Shown piece after piece: positions 21,021 through 29,942 of a DNA stretch of 64,000 nucleotides. Position numbers and translations under genes: made by a program. The notes beneath the pieces were generated by a model that saw nothing but the letters and a program-made list of their open reading frames with translations, searched no databases and was not told the DNA's origin. Position 1 is the stretch's first letter. Each line of letters begins with the position of its first letter. The DNA comes from Aquincola tertiaricarbonis (lineage in GTDB: Bacteria; Pseudomonadota; Gammaproteobacteria; Burkholderiales; Burkholderiaceae_C): positions 2,790,001 to 2,854,000 of the forward strand of contig NZ_CP097636.1 of assembly GCF_023573145.1 (NCBI RefSeq), read 5' to 3'.

Positions 21021-22088
21021 ATGAGCGCTTACGTTCCCGGTTTGCTGCAGCTGCCACCTGACGACCTTGACCGCGTTGTAGACGCGGTTGGAAGCCGCTG
21101 GGAACGCCTGCGCGGACAACGACTGCTGCTCACTGGCGGAACCGGCTTCATCGGCAAGTGGTTGCTGGCGACCTTCCTGCATGCCAACCGCAAGCGGGGC
21201 TTGTGCGCGCAGATCGTGGCTCTGAGCCGCCGACCCGAGGCGTTGCTGCAGGAGTTTCCTGAGCTGCACGGCGCCACCGAGATCGAGTGGCTGACCGGCG
21301 ACGTGCGTCACCTCACTCCGGAGGCCGCAGGCACCTGCAACTTCGCCATTCATGCCGCAACCGACGTGGTGGCCTCGAGCACGCCAGCCGACATCCTGGA
21401 GACCTGCGTCACAGGCACGCACCGCGTCCTTGATGCGATGTCGCCTGGCATCACACCCCGGCGTGTCTTGCTGCTCAGCTCGGGGGCCGTTTACGGTCGA
21501 ACGCCACCTGATCTGCGCGCCATCCCTGAGGATTGGTCAGGAGCGCCCGATCCGCTCTCACCCGCGTCAGCTTATGGCGAGGGGAAGCGGGTGAGCGAGT
21601 TGTTGTGCGCCATGAGGGCCGCAACGCGCCCGGGCTTGGAGGTGTCGATCGCGCGGTGCTTCGCTTTCGTCGGCCCCCATCTGCCGTTCGACAAACACTT
21701 TGCGATCGGCAATTTCATAGGCGCCGCTCTACGCGGAGAGGACATCTGCATCCAAGGTGACGGAACACCACTGCGAAGCTACCTCTACGCTGCTGACCTT
21801 GCGCACTGGCTGTGGGTCATGCTCTTTGACGCGCAAAGTGGCCGCGCCTACAACGTCGGCGGGGCCGAGGGCTTGTCGATCGGGCAACTCGCCCATCGGG
21901 TCAATCGCGTCCTCAATGGATCCGGCGAAGTCCGCATCGCCCAGTCTCCGCGCCCTGGTGCCGTACCGCAAGCTTACCTGCCATCGGTCGATCGCATCGA
22001 CGCAGAGCTTGGCCTGACCGCGACCGCCAGCCTGGACGAAGCCATCCTCCGTACGGCCCGCTGGGCTTCCTCCTCTTCGAGGACCTGA
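21021..22088 (+). CDS. NAD-dependent epimerase/dehydratase family SDR, likely CDP-sugar 4-ketoreductase
   Basis: A 355-residue extended SDR. The NAD(P)-binding motif GGTGFIGKWLL follows a 35-residue N-terminal extension. The catalytic residues appear in LLLSSGAVYG and SAYGEGKRVSE (YxxxK). Adjacency to ddhC suggests it acts on CDP-4-keto-3,6-dideoxyglucose or a product of it, as abequose or paratose synthase does (a C-4 ketone reduction). Because split transketolase genes follow two bases downstream, it may instead reduce a branched product, as YerF does in yersiniose synthesis. I cannot choose between these from sequence. Confidence 0.75.
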   Translation: MSAYVPGLLQLPPDDLDRVVDAVGSRWERLRGQRLLLTGGTGFIGKWLLATFLHANRKRGLCAQIVALSRRPEALLQEFPELHGATEIEWLTGDVRHLTPEAAGTCNFAIHAATDVVASSTPADILETCVTGTHRVLDAMSPGITPRRVLLLSSGAVYGRTPPDLRAIPEDWSGAPDPLSPASAYGEGKRVSELLCAMRAATRPGLEVSIARCFAFVGPHLPFDKHFAIGNFIGAALRGEDICIQGDGTPLRSYLYAADLAHWLWVMLFDAQSGRAYNVGGAEGLSIGQLAHRVNRVLNGSGEVRIAQSPRPGAVPQAYLPSVDRIDAELGLTATASLDEAILRTARWASSSSRT

Positions 22089-22089
22089 A

Positions 22090-22908
22090 ATGAAAAGCCT
22101 CCAAATCGACAGCCCGGACCTTGCCCGCCGCATGCGAATACAGGCGTTGCAGATGGTGCACAGAGCCAAGGCATCACACATCGGCTCTGCCCTCTCCATC
22201 TGCGACATCGTCGCAGTTCTCTACGGCCAAGTGCTGCGCCTGGACCCCAAACAACCAGGGGCCGCGCAGCGGGACCGCTTCATTTTGAGCAAGGGTCACG
22301 CCTGCGTCGCGATCTACGCCGCGCTCGCGGAGACAGGCTTTTTCCCCACAGACGACCTGCTGAAGTACGGCCAGGACCATTCGGTTCTGATGAACCACAT
22401 CAGCCACAAGGTGGCGGGTGTCGAGTTTTCCACAGGCTCCCTGGGCCACGGTCTGCCGTTCGGCACCGGAAAGGCTTTGGCCGCGAAGCGCTCAAAGCTG
22501 GACTGGCGTACCGCAGTGCTGCTGAGCGACGGCGAGCTCGGCGAGGGCTCCAACTGGGAAGCGATGATGTTTGCCGCACACCACGGACTCGACAACCTGG
22601 TGGCGATCGTCGACTACAACAAGCTGCAGAGCCTGACGACCGTCGACAAGACACTGCGCGTAGAGCCTCTGGCGGACAAGGCGCGCGCCTTCGGCTGGGC
22701 CGTGCGCGAAGTCGACGGCCACGACCATGCGGCGCTGGCCGCCCTGCTCAACGCGCTACCGTGGGAGCCCGGTAGGCCCTCATTCCTCATCGCCCACACG
22801 ACCAAGGGCAAGGGCGTCAGCTTCATGGAGAACAGCGTTGACTGGCACTACAAGTCGCCCTCTGCGGAACAACTCGCCCAGGCGCTGGGAGAACTGAACC
22901 ATGCGTAA
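22090..22908 (+). CDS. Transketolase, N-terminal (thiamine-diphosphate-binding) subunit
   Basis: A 272-residue half-transketolase carrying the pyrophosphate-binding domain. The GDG-type thiamine-diphosphate motif is LLSDGELGEGSNWEAMMFA, ending with DYNKLQ (about residues 140-178). HIGSALSICDIVAVLYG and SKGHACVAIYAAL are also diagnostic. It overlaps the C-terminal subunit gene by eight bases, so the two are made together. A housekeeping transketolase would normally be one 660-residue chain. The split form inside a CDP-sugar operon suggests a dedicated two-carbon transfer to a nucleotide sugar, which is inference. Confidence 0.88.
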   Translation: MKSLQIDSPDLARRMRIQALQMVHRAKASHIGSALSICDIVAVLYGQVLRLDPKQPGAAQRDRFILSKGHACVAIYAALAETGFFPTDDLLKYGQDHSVLMNHISHKVAGVEFSTGSLGHGLPFGTGKALAAKRSKLDWRTAVLLSDGELGEGSNWEAMMFAAHHGLDNLVAIVDYNKLQSLTTVDKTLRVEPLADKARAFGWAVREVDGHDHAALAALLNALPWEPGRPSFLIAHTTKGKGVSFMENSVDWHYKSPSAEQLAQALGELNHA

Positions 22909-23782
22909 TGCCTTCATCCAGGAATTGGTGGCGCTGGCCCGCCTGCATCCGCAGATCGCGCTGATCGTCGGCGATCTGGGCTACTCCGTCGTCGAGCCCT
23001 TCGCCGACGAATTTCCGGAGCGCTTCATCAATGCGGGCGTCGCCGAACAGAACATGACAGGTTTGGCCGCCGGCATGGCCTCGGAGGGTTACCACGTCTT
23101 CACGTACTCGATCGCCAACTTTCCGACCTTCCGCTGCGCGGAGCAGATCCGCAACGACGTGGCATACCACAAGCTGCCGGTGACGGTTGTCTCGGTCGGT
23201 GGCGGTCTGGCCTATGGGGCACTGGGGTACTCGCACCACGCCGTACAGGACTACGCGCTCATGCGCACGCTGCCCAACATGCTGATCGCAGCGCCCGGAG
23301 ATCCGATGGAGGTCCAGGCGTGCATGCGCTACCTGGTGGAGCATCCGGGTCCGTCCTATCTTCGATTGGGCAAGGCGGGCGAGCCGAACTTCCATGGCGC
23401 TCCGCCAGACGTCGCTCCGGGCCGTTGGCTGAAGGTGCGCGAGGGCAACGAAAAGCGTGCTTTGCTCAGTACGGGCGCCTGCCTTCAGATCGCGATGGAA
23501 TGGGCCAATAAGGACGAACATGCCGATCGGGCGGTCTACACGATGCCCCTCTGGTCCATGGCCGACAAGCCTGCCCAGGCCGAGCTGCTGCGCTTCCGAG
23601 ACGAGGTCGTGACCATCGAAGATCACCTGCAGGACGGCGGCTTCGGCTCGTGGTTGCTGGAAGCCAAGGCGATGTACGCCGCGCTGGGCTGCACGGTCCG
23701 AACGGTCGCCCTGAGCCCCGAGGTGTGTGGCACGGTGGGCTCGCAGGCGACGCTGAATCGGTTGGGCGGCCTGACTATCTGA
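22901..23782 (+). CDS. Transketolase, C-terminal (pyrimidine-binding) subunit
   Basis: A 293-residue partner of the preceding subunit. The pyrimidine-binding domain has the conserved glutamate in NAGVAEQNMTGLAAGMASEG (about 47-66). The C-terminal domain (about 165-293) resembles the transketolase/dehydrogenase regulatory fold. Together the two halves make a full thiamine-diphosphate active site at their interface. The gene ends with a short hairpin that begins in the stop codon, after which the sequence becomes less GC-rich. Confidence 0.88.
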   Translation: MRNAFIQELVALARLHPQIALIVGDLGYSVVEPFADEFPERFINAGVAEQNMTGLAAGMASEGYHVFTYSIANFPTFRCAEQIRNDVAYHKLPVTVVSVGGGLAYGALGYSHHAVQDYALMRTLPNMLIAAPGDPMEVQACMRYLVEHPGPSYLRLGKAGEPNFHGAPPDVAPGRWLKVREGNEKRALLSTGACLQIAMEWANKDEHADRAVYTMPLWSMADKPAQAELLRFRDEVVTIEDHLQDGGFGSWLLEAKAMYAALGCTVRTVALSPEVCGTVGSQATLNRLGGLTI

Positions 23783-23797
23783 AGACTTCACGTCTTC
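23781..23797 (+). repeat. Small hairpin at the end of the transketolase gene
   Basis: GAAGAC (23781-23786) pairs with GTCTTC (23792-23797) around TTCAC. The left arm begins in the tktC stop codon. There is no T-run, so it is not a canonical terminator. It could slow readthrough or protect the upstream mRNA. Confidence 0.4.
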
Positions 23798-23812
23798 TAT
23801 CCCCCGAGCTTC

Positions 23813-25192
23813 ATGGAACCCAGCGTCAACGCAGTGCCCGGCACCTCCCCAGCCGCCACCACCCCACCTAAGCGTAGCGGATGGCACGGCATCGACTTTC
23901 ACGTGTTGATGACCTTGCTGTTTCGTGGATGGAGCATCCTGGGCGGAGCCATCACGCTCCTCGTGGTTCCAATTTTTCTTAGCCCTGTTGAGCAGGGCTA
24001 TTACTACACTTTCGCGAGCATCCTGGGCCTGCACATATTCTTCGAGCTTGGCTTGAGCCAAGTCGTTGTGCAACTTGTCGGCCATGAGGTCGCTCACCTT
24101 ACAGTAGGCGACAGAAAGCTGGAAGGGGACCGGGTGCGCATTGATCGCGTGGCATCCCTCGTACAACTGCTCAGGCGATGGTATGCAGTCGCGGCGATTC
24201 TATTCGGCATTCTGGGCGGCCTCGCTGGTGCTTACTTCTTCCAACACCGAGCTCAGTTGCCACTGGCAGCTTGGTTACCAGTCTGGATCGTCCTAGCAAT
24301 CGCCACTTCGGTCAACCTCGCCTACACACCAGCATTGGCTCTTTTGGAGGGCACCGGACGTGTCGGCAACGTGGCCCGGCTTCGCTTGGTTCAGTCCCTG
24401 CTCGGATATGGAGGGCTTTGGTTGACTCTCGTCTGTGGCGGACATCTGTGGGCGGCTGCCACCACGTCTGTCGCGTCAGCGATAACGACTGCCTATTGGG
24501 TTCGAAACGAGGGGGCCCTCTACCAGTGGTTGAAGCATCTCAAATTCCTTCCGGCCAATCAGATTGATTGGCGGCGCGAGATGTTGCCCTTTCAGTGGCG
24601 AATCGCCGCGAGTTGGATCAGCGGGTACTTCATCTTCTATGCGTTCACGCCACTTATCTTCTCTCATCGTGGCGCCGCCGAAGCCGGTCGCTTTGGCATG
24701 GCGATGACAGTCTTCAATTCGGTCTCGTCGGTCGGGATGAGCTGGATCAATGCCAAGGCTCCGACCTTTGGCATGCTTATATCCAGAGGACAACGCTCCG
24801 AGCTGAACACTCTCTTCGTGGATGTTTTCAGACGCTCAATGATCTTTACCGCCGCAGCCAGTCTCGCGGTGATCATGGGCACCTATCTGCTCTCCTTGAC
24901 AGGATGGGCATTCATTTCGCGCATTGCAGCCCCCGGTGTGATTGCATGCCTTGGAGTTGTTTGCATTATCAATTGCATAGTCTTCTCGGTCGCCACGTTC
25001 ATGCGGGCACACAGGGAAGAACCGATGCTCCCTGTCTCCGTTGCGGCAGGGATTGGAACGGCAGCCATTGCCTACTGGGGATCGATGCACAGCATCCTCT
25101 TGATGAGCCTCCTCTACTTGGCGCTGAATCTCTGCATGGTTCTACCGTGGTCCGTCCTCCTATTTAGACGCTACTTCCAACGAACAGCTTGA
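23813..25192 (+). CDS. Wzx-type polysaccharide flippase
   Basis: A 459-residue polytopic membrane protein with about 12 hydrophobic segments, the first near LMTLLFRGWSILGGAITLLVVPIFL (PST/MATE-like fold). It would flip the undecaprenyl-linked repeat unit to the periplasm. The N-terminal 25 residues are proline- and threonine-rich and cytoplasmic. Codon use and base composition are visibly less GC-rich than in the ddh genes, consistent with separate acquisition. The next gene starts three bases after its stop. Confidence 0.85.
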   Translation: MEPSVNAVPGTSPAATTPPKRSGWHGIDFHVLMTLLFRGWSILGGAITLLVVPIFLSPVEQGYYYTFASILGLHIFFELGLSQVVVQLVGHEVAHLTVGDRKLEGDRVRIDRVASLVQLLRRWYAVAAILFGILGGLAGAYFFQHRAQLPLAAWLPVWIVLAIATSVNLAYTPALALLEGTGRVGNVARLRLVQSLLGYGGLWLTLVCGGHLWAAATTSVASAITTAYWVRNEGALYQWLKHLKFLPANQIDWRREMLPFQWRIAASWISGYFIFYAFTPLIFSHRGAAEAGRFGMAMTVFNSVSSVGMSWINAKAPTFGMLISRGQRSELNTLFVDVFRRSMIFTAAASLAVIMGTYLLSLTGWAFISRIAAPGVIACLGVVCIINCIVFSVATFMRAHREEPMLPVSVAAGIGTAAIAYWGSMHSILLMSLLYLALNLCMVLPWSVLLFRRYFQRTA

Positions 25193-25195
25193 TTC

Positions 25196-26227
25196 GTGGA
25201 TCATCCATTACTCACCATCATCGTGCCGACCTACAACCGCGCGAAGCACCTGCGAGCGCTGTTGGATGTTCTGCTGCTTGAACTCGAGGCCCTGCATGAT
25301 CAGGTTAATGTGATCATCGGAGACAACGCGTCCACCGATCAAACTCCGGAGGTGATTCACTCGTTCTCGACTGCAGCAATCTCTGACGTGCGAGTTCTTC
25401 GTCATGCGTCCAACGTAGGGCCGGATGAGAACTTCTGCCGGTGCGTGGAGGCCGTATCGTCTCCGTACTTTTGGATCATTGGCGACGATGATCTACCTCG
25501 AGCCGGCGCCCTAGGCAGCTTACTCAAGCTCCTGCAGTCCGAACGACCGGACCTGGTATACCTCTGCAGCAGTTGGAGCGAAACACTTGAGCACAACAGC
25601 CCAGACAACCCTGTCCCTTCCCCCTTGAACGCCGTGCGGCTCGACCGAAATGCGTTCGCTCGTAGGGTTCATGTCTGGTCGTCGTTCATATCTGGTTGCA
25701 TCGTGAGCCGTTCGCTCGCTCCTGATCCAGATCTCCGGCGATACACCGGGACGAACTTGGTACAACTTGGCTGGGTGCTCGGTGCAATGTGCCATGGACG
25801 GCGATTCATCGTGGTCAAAGAGCCAACTGTCTTCGCGACCGCTGGGAACACCGGCGGCTACTCGGTGCTCAAAGTCTTTGGGCAGAATTTCCAGCGCATC
25901 ACTCGGGATGTGTTTAACCAAGACCAGACATCCCGCCAGATCGGCGAACTCATCGTCCGGCGCACTTCGTTGTCCTTCCTACCGGATTTGGTTTGGGGAT
26001 TCCGTCAGGCACGCTTGGGAAAGTTCGACCAGTCTGAGACTGTGGAATCCGCGCTGGAACCTCAACTGGGGAGAAGCCTTACTTATCGTTTGGTGATCCT
26101 CCCCGTGGCGAAGCTGCCAGAGGGTGCCGCTCGAGTCGCCCTGAAGGGTGCGCGTACTTTGGCTCGTCTTTTGCACATCTACGACGCCGTGCATGTGCGG
26201 CTGCGTGGTGCTCAACAGCAGCTATGA
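25196..26227 (+). CDS. Family 2 glycosyltransferase
   Basis: A 343-residue cytosolic glycosyltransferase of the GT-A fold. The N-terminus LLTIIVPTYNRAKHLRALLD and the nucleotide/metal site GDNASTDQTPEV and IIGDDDLPRAG (DDD) are typical of GT2. The start is GTG at 25196, three bases after the flippase stop. It shares the lower-GC composition of the flippase. The transferred sugar cannot be read from sequence. Its stop overlaps the next start by four bases. Confidence 0.85.
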   Translation: MDHPLLTIIVPTYNRAKHLRALLDVLLLELEALHDQVNVIIGDNASTDQTPEVIHSFSTAAISDVRVLRHASNVGPDENFCRCVEAVSSPYFWIIGDDDLPRAGALGSLLKLLQSERPDLVYLCSSWSETLEHNSPDNPVPSPLNAVRLDRNAFARRVHVWSSFISGCIVSRSLAPDPDLRRYTGTNLVQLGWVLGAMCHGRRFIVVKEPTVFATAGNTGGYSVLKVFGQNFQRITRDVFNQDQTSRQIGELIVRRTSLSFLPDLVWGFRQARLGKFDQSETVESALEPQLGRSLTYRLVILPVAKLPEGAARVALKGARTLARLLHIYDAVHVRLRGAQQQL

Positions 26228-26841
26228 ATCGCTTCGCCCGCATCCTGGCGAAAGGGCCTCAGCTCTTGCTTCAACGCGTTCGTAATGCACTCTGGCGTTG
26301 CATTCTCGCTTGTCCCGAACTAGAGCTGGGCGAGGGCGCGCAGATCTTCGGCGATCGTCGGATGCGCCTTGGACAGGGGTTTCGAGCCGGTCGGCTGCTG
26401 TGGCTGGAAGCCGTGTCAGTCTATGGCACTCACCGCTACACGCCAACCCTGACGATTGGCGCTCGGTTCAGTGGCAGTGACGCGGTGCATATCGCCTGCG
26501 CTTACTCGGTCGAGATTGGTGACGACGTTCTGGTCGGCAGCAAGGTGCACATCACCGATCATAACCACGGCCTGTACCGAGGCGAAGGCCCGCACTCGTC
26601 GCCAGACGTGCCGCCAGCCGGCCGTCCGCTGCAGGGCGGCGCCGTGCGCGTTGGTCACCGGGTATTTCTTGCAGACGGCGTGGTCGTTCTCCCTGGCAGC
26701 ACGATCGGCGACGGCGTGATCGTAGGCGCCAATTCCGTGGTCTCGGGCCACCTCCCCGCTCACACGATGTGCGTGGGCGCTCCCGCGCGCCCAATCAAGC
26801 GCTACGACACGACGAGCCAAACTTGGCAACGCATCGCCTGA
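26224..26841 (+). CDS. Left-handed beta-helix O-acyltransferase (WbbJ/maltose acetyltransferase type)
   Basis: A 205-residue acyltransferase with hexapeptide-repeat sequence from about residue 75 onward (IGDDVLVGSKVHITDHNHG, GHRVFLADGVVVLPGSTIGDGVIVGANSVVSG). His117-type residues in DHNHG match the catalytic region of the family. It would O-acetylate a residue of the repeat unit, probably from acetyl-CoA. It is coupled to the preceding glycosyltransferase by a four-base overlap. Confidence 0.85.
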   Translation: MNRFARILAKGPQLLLQRVRNALWRCILACPELELGEGAQIFGDRRMRLGQGFRAGRLLWLEAVSVYGTHRYTPTLTIGARFSGSDAVHIACAYSVEIGDDVLVGSKVHITDHNHGLYRGEGPHSSPDVPPAGRPLQGGAVRVGHRVFLADGVVVLPGSTIGDGVIVGANSVVSGHLPAHTMCVGAPARPIKRYDTTSQTWQRIA

Positions 26842-26853
26842 CACGACGAACGC

Positions 26854-28050
26854 ATGGAACGAGCCTGCTTTTTTACCAGCATCGCGCTGAACTACTTGCC
26901 CAAGGCCCTGGCCCTGGCCAAATCAGTCTTCGACGTCTATCCGCATACGCGCTTCGTCATCTCGATGGCGGATCTCGGTCTTCTGGATTCGGTTCAACTC
27001 CAGGCGATAGACGGCCTGGTCCGCGACTTTGCGGATCAAGGCCGCACCCTGGAGTTCCTGGACCCCCTTGAGCTCTATGACAGGCCCGACCTGCTGTCCT
27101 TCAAGTTCAACGTGGTTGAAATCTGCACCTGCGTGAAACCCGCGGTATCGATCCGATTGCTGGAGCGCGACGAAAACGTCACCTATCTCGACCCCGACAC
27201 CATCTTGTATACGCGCCTCCCCGACAAGAACGCGGCGGGGTGGGACATGGAGGTGACGCCCCACGTGCTCTCCCCGTCTCTGCCCGGCAGCGCGATCTCC
27301 GAGCGCAAGTTCATGTACTACGGCGTGTTCAACCTCGGGTACTTTGGCGTGCGTCGAAGCCCGCAGGCGCTGGCATTCCTGCGCTGGTGGAAGGACTTCT
27401 GCGTCAATTACGGCGCGGATGCACCGCAGACGGGCTTGTTCGTCGACCAGAAGCCTGTGGATCTCTTGCCCTGCTTCGTAGACCACGTTCGAGTGCTACG
27501 CCATCCCGGCTGCAACGTCGCCTGGTGGAACCTGTTCGCCGATGGCCGGCAGTTGGCCAACACCCGTACCGTCACCTTTGAAGGCGAGCAGACCCCGCTG
27601 GTGTTCTTCCACTTCAGCAACCTGCACCGGCCAACGGATCCCGCCCATCGCAAGATCGCCAATCCGCTGCCGGACCAGGATCAAGCGCTCGCGGCAGGCA
27701 TATCAAGTGTCCTGTTGAAGGACCACCAGGTGGTACTCGACCTCTTCAATGAGTACGACCGCCTCACGGGTGAATTCGGCGGCGCTTGCCGCACCATCGG
27801 CGGCGTGCCGTCTGCGCGCGCGCGCCGCCAAGTGCCGCTCACGATTCGCCTGCTACTTGCCGAGGCGCTACGCCGAGGCATGACCTACAGCCAAGATCCA
27901 TTCCATCAGACCAACAGCCAAGTCGTTCGTCGTTGTCTGGGCTATCTGCTGCGGAACACAAGTTGGCGCGATGCCAAGCTGATCATTGGATCCAATATTC
28001 AGTACCTCAAGCTGTCGCTGTCGCTTCGCTTGTTGCGCCACCAGCCCTGA
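26854..28050 (+). CDS. Putative glycosyltransferase of unassigned family
   Basis: A 398-residue protein. The N-terminus ERACFFTSIALNYLPKALALAKSV resembles the opening of GT8-like enzymes. A likely metal site is VTYLDPDTILYTRLP (DPD, about 107-121), and FMYYGVFNLGYFGVRRSP and VDQKPVDLLPCFVDHV recall GT-A folds that hold their acceptor in a helix bundle. I do not recognise a precise CAZy family. It lies between the acyltransferase and a GT2 gene, so a role in repeat-unit assembly is very likely. Confidence 0.65.
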   Translation: MERACFFTSIALNYLPKALALAKSVFDVYPHTRFVISMADLGLLDSVQLQAIDGLVRDFADQGRTLEFLDPLELYDRPDLLSFKFNVVEICTCVKPAVSIRLLERDENVTYLDPDTILYTRLPDKNAAGWDMEVTPHVLSPSLPGSAISERKFMYYGVFNLGYFGVRRSPQALAFLRWWKDFCVNYGADAPQTGLFVDQKPVDLLPCFVDHVRVLRHPGCNVAWWNLFADGRQLANTRTVTFEGEQTPLVFFHFSNLHRPTDPAHRKIANPLPDQDQALAAGISSVLLKDHQVVLDLFNEYDRLTGEFGGACRTIGGVPSARARRQVPLTIRLLLAEALRRGMTYSQDPFHQTNSQVVRRCLGYLLRNTSWRDAKLIIGSNIQYLKLSLSLRLLRHQP

Positions 28051-28054
28051 AGTC

Positions 28055-28867
28055 ATGGCTTCGATCACCATCATCACGTCCACGTTCAACTGCCAAGAGG
28101 CATTGCGCGAGACCGCTGCGTCGATTCGAGAACAGCATCTGTCTGGGCTGCAGTGGATCATCGCGGATGGCGGATCCACCGACGGAACCATCGGTGTCAT
28201 CGAGGAGAACGCCGACATCGTCAGTCATTGGCATTCGGAAAGGGACCGCGGGATCTACGACGCCTGGAACAAGGCCGCGGCCCATGTGAAGGGTGACTGG
28301 GTCATGTTCCTCGGCGCTGGAGACTTGCTGCTTGCGAACGATTCGCTCGAGCGTGCTGCGCGGGCGCTCGATGGGGTGCCGACAGGCACGTTGCTGGCCT
28401 ATGGCGGCGTCGCGTTGGTCGATACTCAGGGACGAACGATCCAGTACGAGCGCGAGGTGGACTTCTCGCGCTGGCACCAAGGGCGCCCGGTGCTGCCATG
28501 TCATCAGGGTGTATTCCAGCACCGAGCCCTATTGGTTACGCCCCAGCCGTTCGACAGCTCCCTGCGCATCTGCGCCGATGCCAAGCTGATGCTGCAGGCG
28601 GTGGCCAAGGCCCCCCCGGCGTATCTCGGCTTCGATGTCGCGAAAATGGTCGTCGGTGGCATCAGCACGACGACACGCGGCTGGCTCACCATGGCCCGCG
28701 AGAACCGGCGCATCTGCGAGGACCTCGGTCTGCGTTCCCCGCTGTACCACCGCGTCGGCATGGTCCGGCTGTACGCGAAGCTCGCCGTCGGCAAGGTGCT
28801 GGGCCGTCACGTCGGCAAGGCGGCCAACGCCTATCGACGCCTCACCGGCCGCAAGCCGATCTACTGA
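28055..28867 (+). CDS. Family 2 glycosyltransferase (WcaE-like)
   Basis: A 270-residue GT2 protein starting at ATG 28055 (MASITIITSTFNCQ). WIIADGGSTDGTIGVIEEN and the FLGAGDLLLANDSL stretch replace the usual DxD with GAGD, a form seen in WcaE-type transferases of exopolysaccharide loci. SHWHSERDRGIYDAWNKA is another hallmark of that subgroup. It follows the preceding gene by four bases and precedes the polymerase gene by seven. Confidence 0.85.
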   Translation: MASITIITSTFNCQEALRETAASIREQHLSGLQWIIADGGSTDGTIGVIEENADIVSHWHSERDRGIYDAWNKAAAHVKGDWVMFLGAGDLLLANDSLERAARALDGVPTGTLLAYGGVALVDTQGRTIQYEREVDFSRWHQGRPVLPCHQGVFQHRALLVTPQPFDSSLRICADAKLMLQAVAKAPPAYLGFDVAKMVVGGISTTTRGWLTMARENRRICEDLGLRSPLYHRVGMVRLYAKLAVGKVLGRHVGKAANAYRRLTGRKPIY

Positions 28868-28874
28868 GGTTTCC

Positions 28875-29936
28875 GTGATCTACGTCGTCACCTTCGTTCT
28901 CGCGCTGGCGCTGATCGTGCCGGGCTCGATGCATCGGTCGTTCAACCTGCTTGGCGGGTTGGTGCTGCTCACCATCCTCTGTGTGATGACCAGCATTCGC
29001 TTGGACACGGGGACGGACTTCCCGACTTATGTGGCGATCTGGGACAACTTCCCTCCCTTGGAGCAGGCTCACTTCGGCGATCTGATCGGTGGCTTTTACG
29101 AGCCGCTGTTCTCGGTCGCGAACGCACTCCTCAAGACCTTCTCCTCCTCGCAGTTCTTGTTCTTCGCTTTCTACGCCTGCCTGACGCTGATCGTGCTCCA
29201 CGTCGCGCTGCAACGTATCCCGAGGATCAACCTTCCCTACGCGTACGCCTACTACTTCGCGGTCTTCCTGCTGCCCTACACGTTTAACGCGATGCGGCAG
29301 TCGATCGCGATGTCGATCTTCCTGCTGGCAATACCGGCGGTCGTCGAACGCAGGACCAGAATGGTGCTGCTCCTGTCGTTGGCGGCCGGCGGTTTCCACT
29401 TCAGCGGCTTCCTCATCGGCGTGGGTTATGTCTTTCTCCGCGTCTGCGATCGCCTCGGATTGAAGGTTTGGACCGTCTTCCTCATTTCGGCCGGTGTGGG
29501 CGTCGTCATGGCGGCCACCGGTCTGCTGAGCCGGATCTTCTTCCTGATCTTCCCCGGCACCGTCGAGGTGTATGCCGACCTCTTCGATGCCACTTCGTCA
29601 GTCAGCAACATCGTGATGCGTCTGGGCCTGTGCGTACTCATGTTGACCGGCGCAGACGTCGGGCGCGGCGAGCGACGTCACATCAACGCCCTGCTGACCG
29701 TGTATTTCCTGGGCTTGCTCATCTATCTTGCCCTGTTCCAATTCAACCTGCTTGCCACCCGATTCAACATGCTGTTCCGCGTGCTGGAGGTGGTGCTGTT
29801 CCCGTTGATCGCGGCCCGTCTTCCGATGGGCCGACGGCTCGTCTTTGGTGGCACCACGTTGGCGCTTGCGCTGGCGACTTTGCTGGTCACCGCCGCCGAG
29901 CCCGACTACGCCTACGCGTTCTCCCTTCCCTTCTGA
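28875..29936 (+). CDS. EpsG-like polysaccharide polymerase (Wzy)
   Basis: A 353-residue membrane protein with about ten helices, starting at GTG 28875 behind a GAGG ribosome-binding site. EpsG-family signs are RLDTGTDFPTYVAIWDNFP near the N-terminus and FNAMRQSIAMSIFLLAIP in the middle. It would polymerise the undecaprenyl-linked repeat unit in the periplasm. This is the only polymerase I recognise in the locus. The upstream frame remains open but its product is not membrane-like, so the longer reading is rejected. Confidence 0.8.
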   Translation: MIYVVTFVLALALIVPGSMHRSFNLLGGLVLLTILCVMTSIRLDTGTDFPTYVAIWDNFPPLEQAHFGDLIGGFYEPLFSVANALLKTFSSSQFLFFAFYACLTLIVLHVALQRIPRINLPYAYAYYFAVFLLPYTFNAMRQSIAMSIFLLAIPAVVERRTRMVLLLSLAAGGFHFSGFLIGVGYVFLRVCDRLGLKVWTVFLISAGVGVVMAATGLLSRIFFLIFPGTVEVYADLFDATSSVSNIVMRLGLCVLMLTGADVGRGERRHINALLTVYFLGLLIYLALFQFNLLATRFNMLFRVLEVVLFPLIAARLPMGRRLVFGGTTLALALATLLVTAAEPDYAYAFSLPF

Positions 29937-29942
29937 GCCGGT

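Noticed and set aside
22090..23782. Frameshifted (broken) single transketolase gene
   Set aside because: Each half has its own start and its own complete domain, and the eight-base overlap is normal for coupled subunit genes; split transketolases are a known form.
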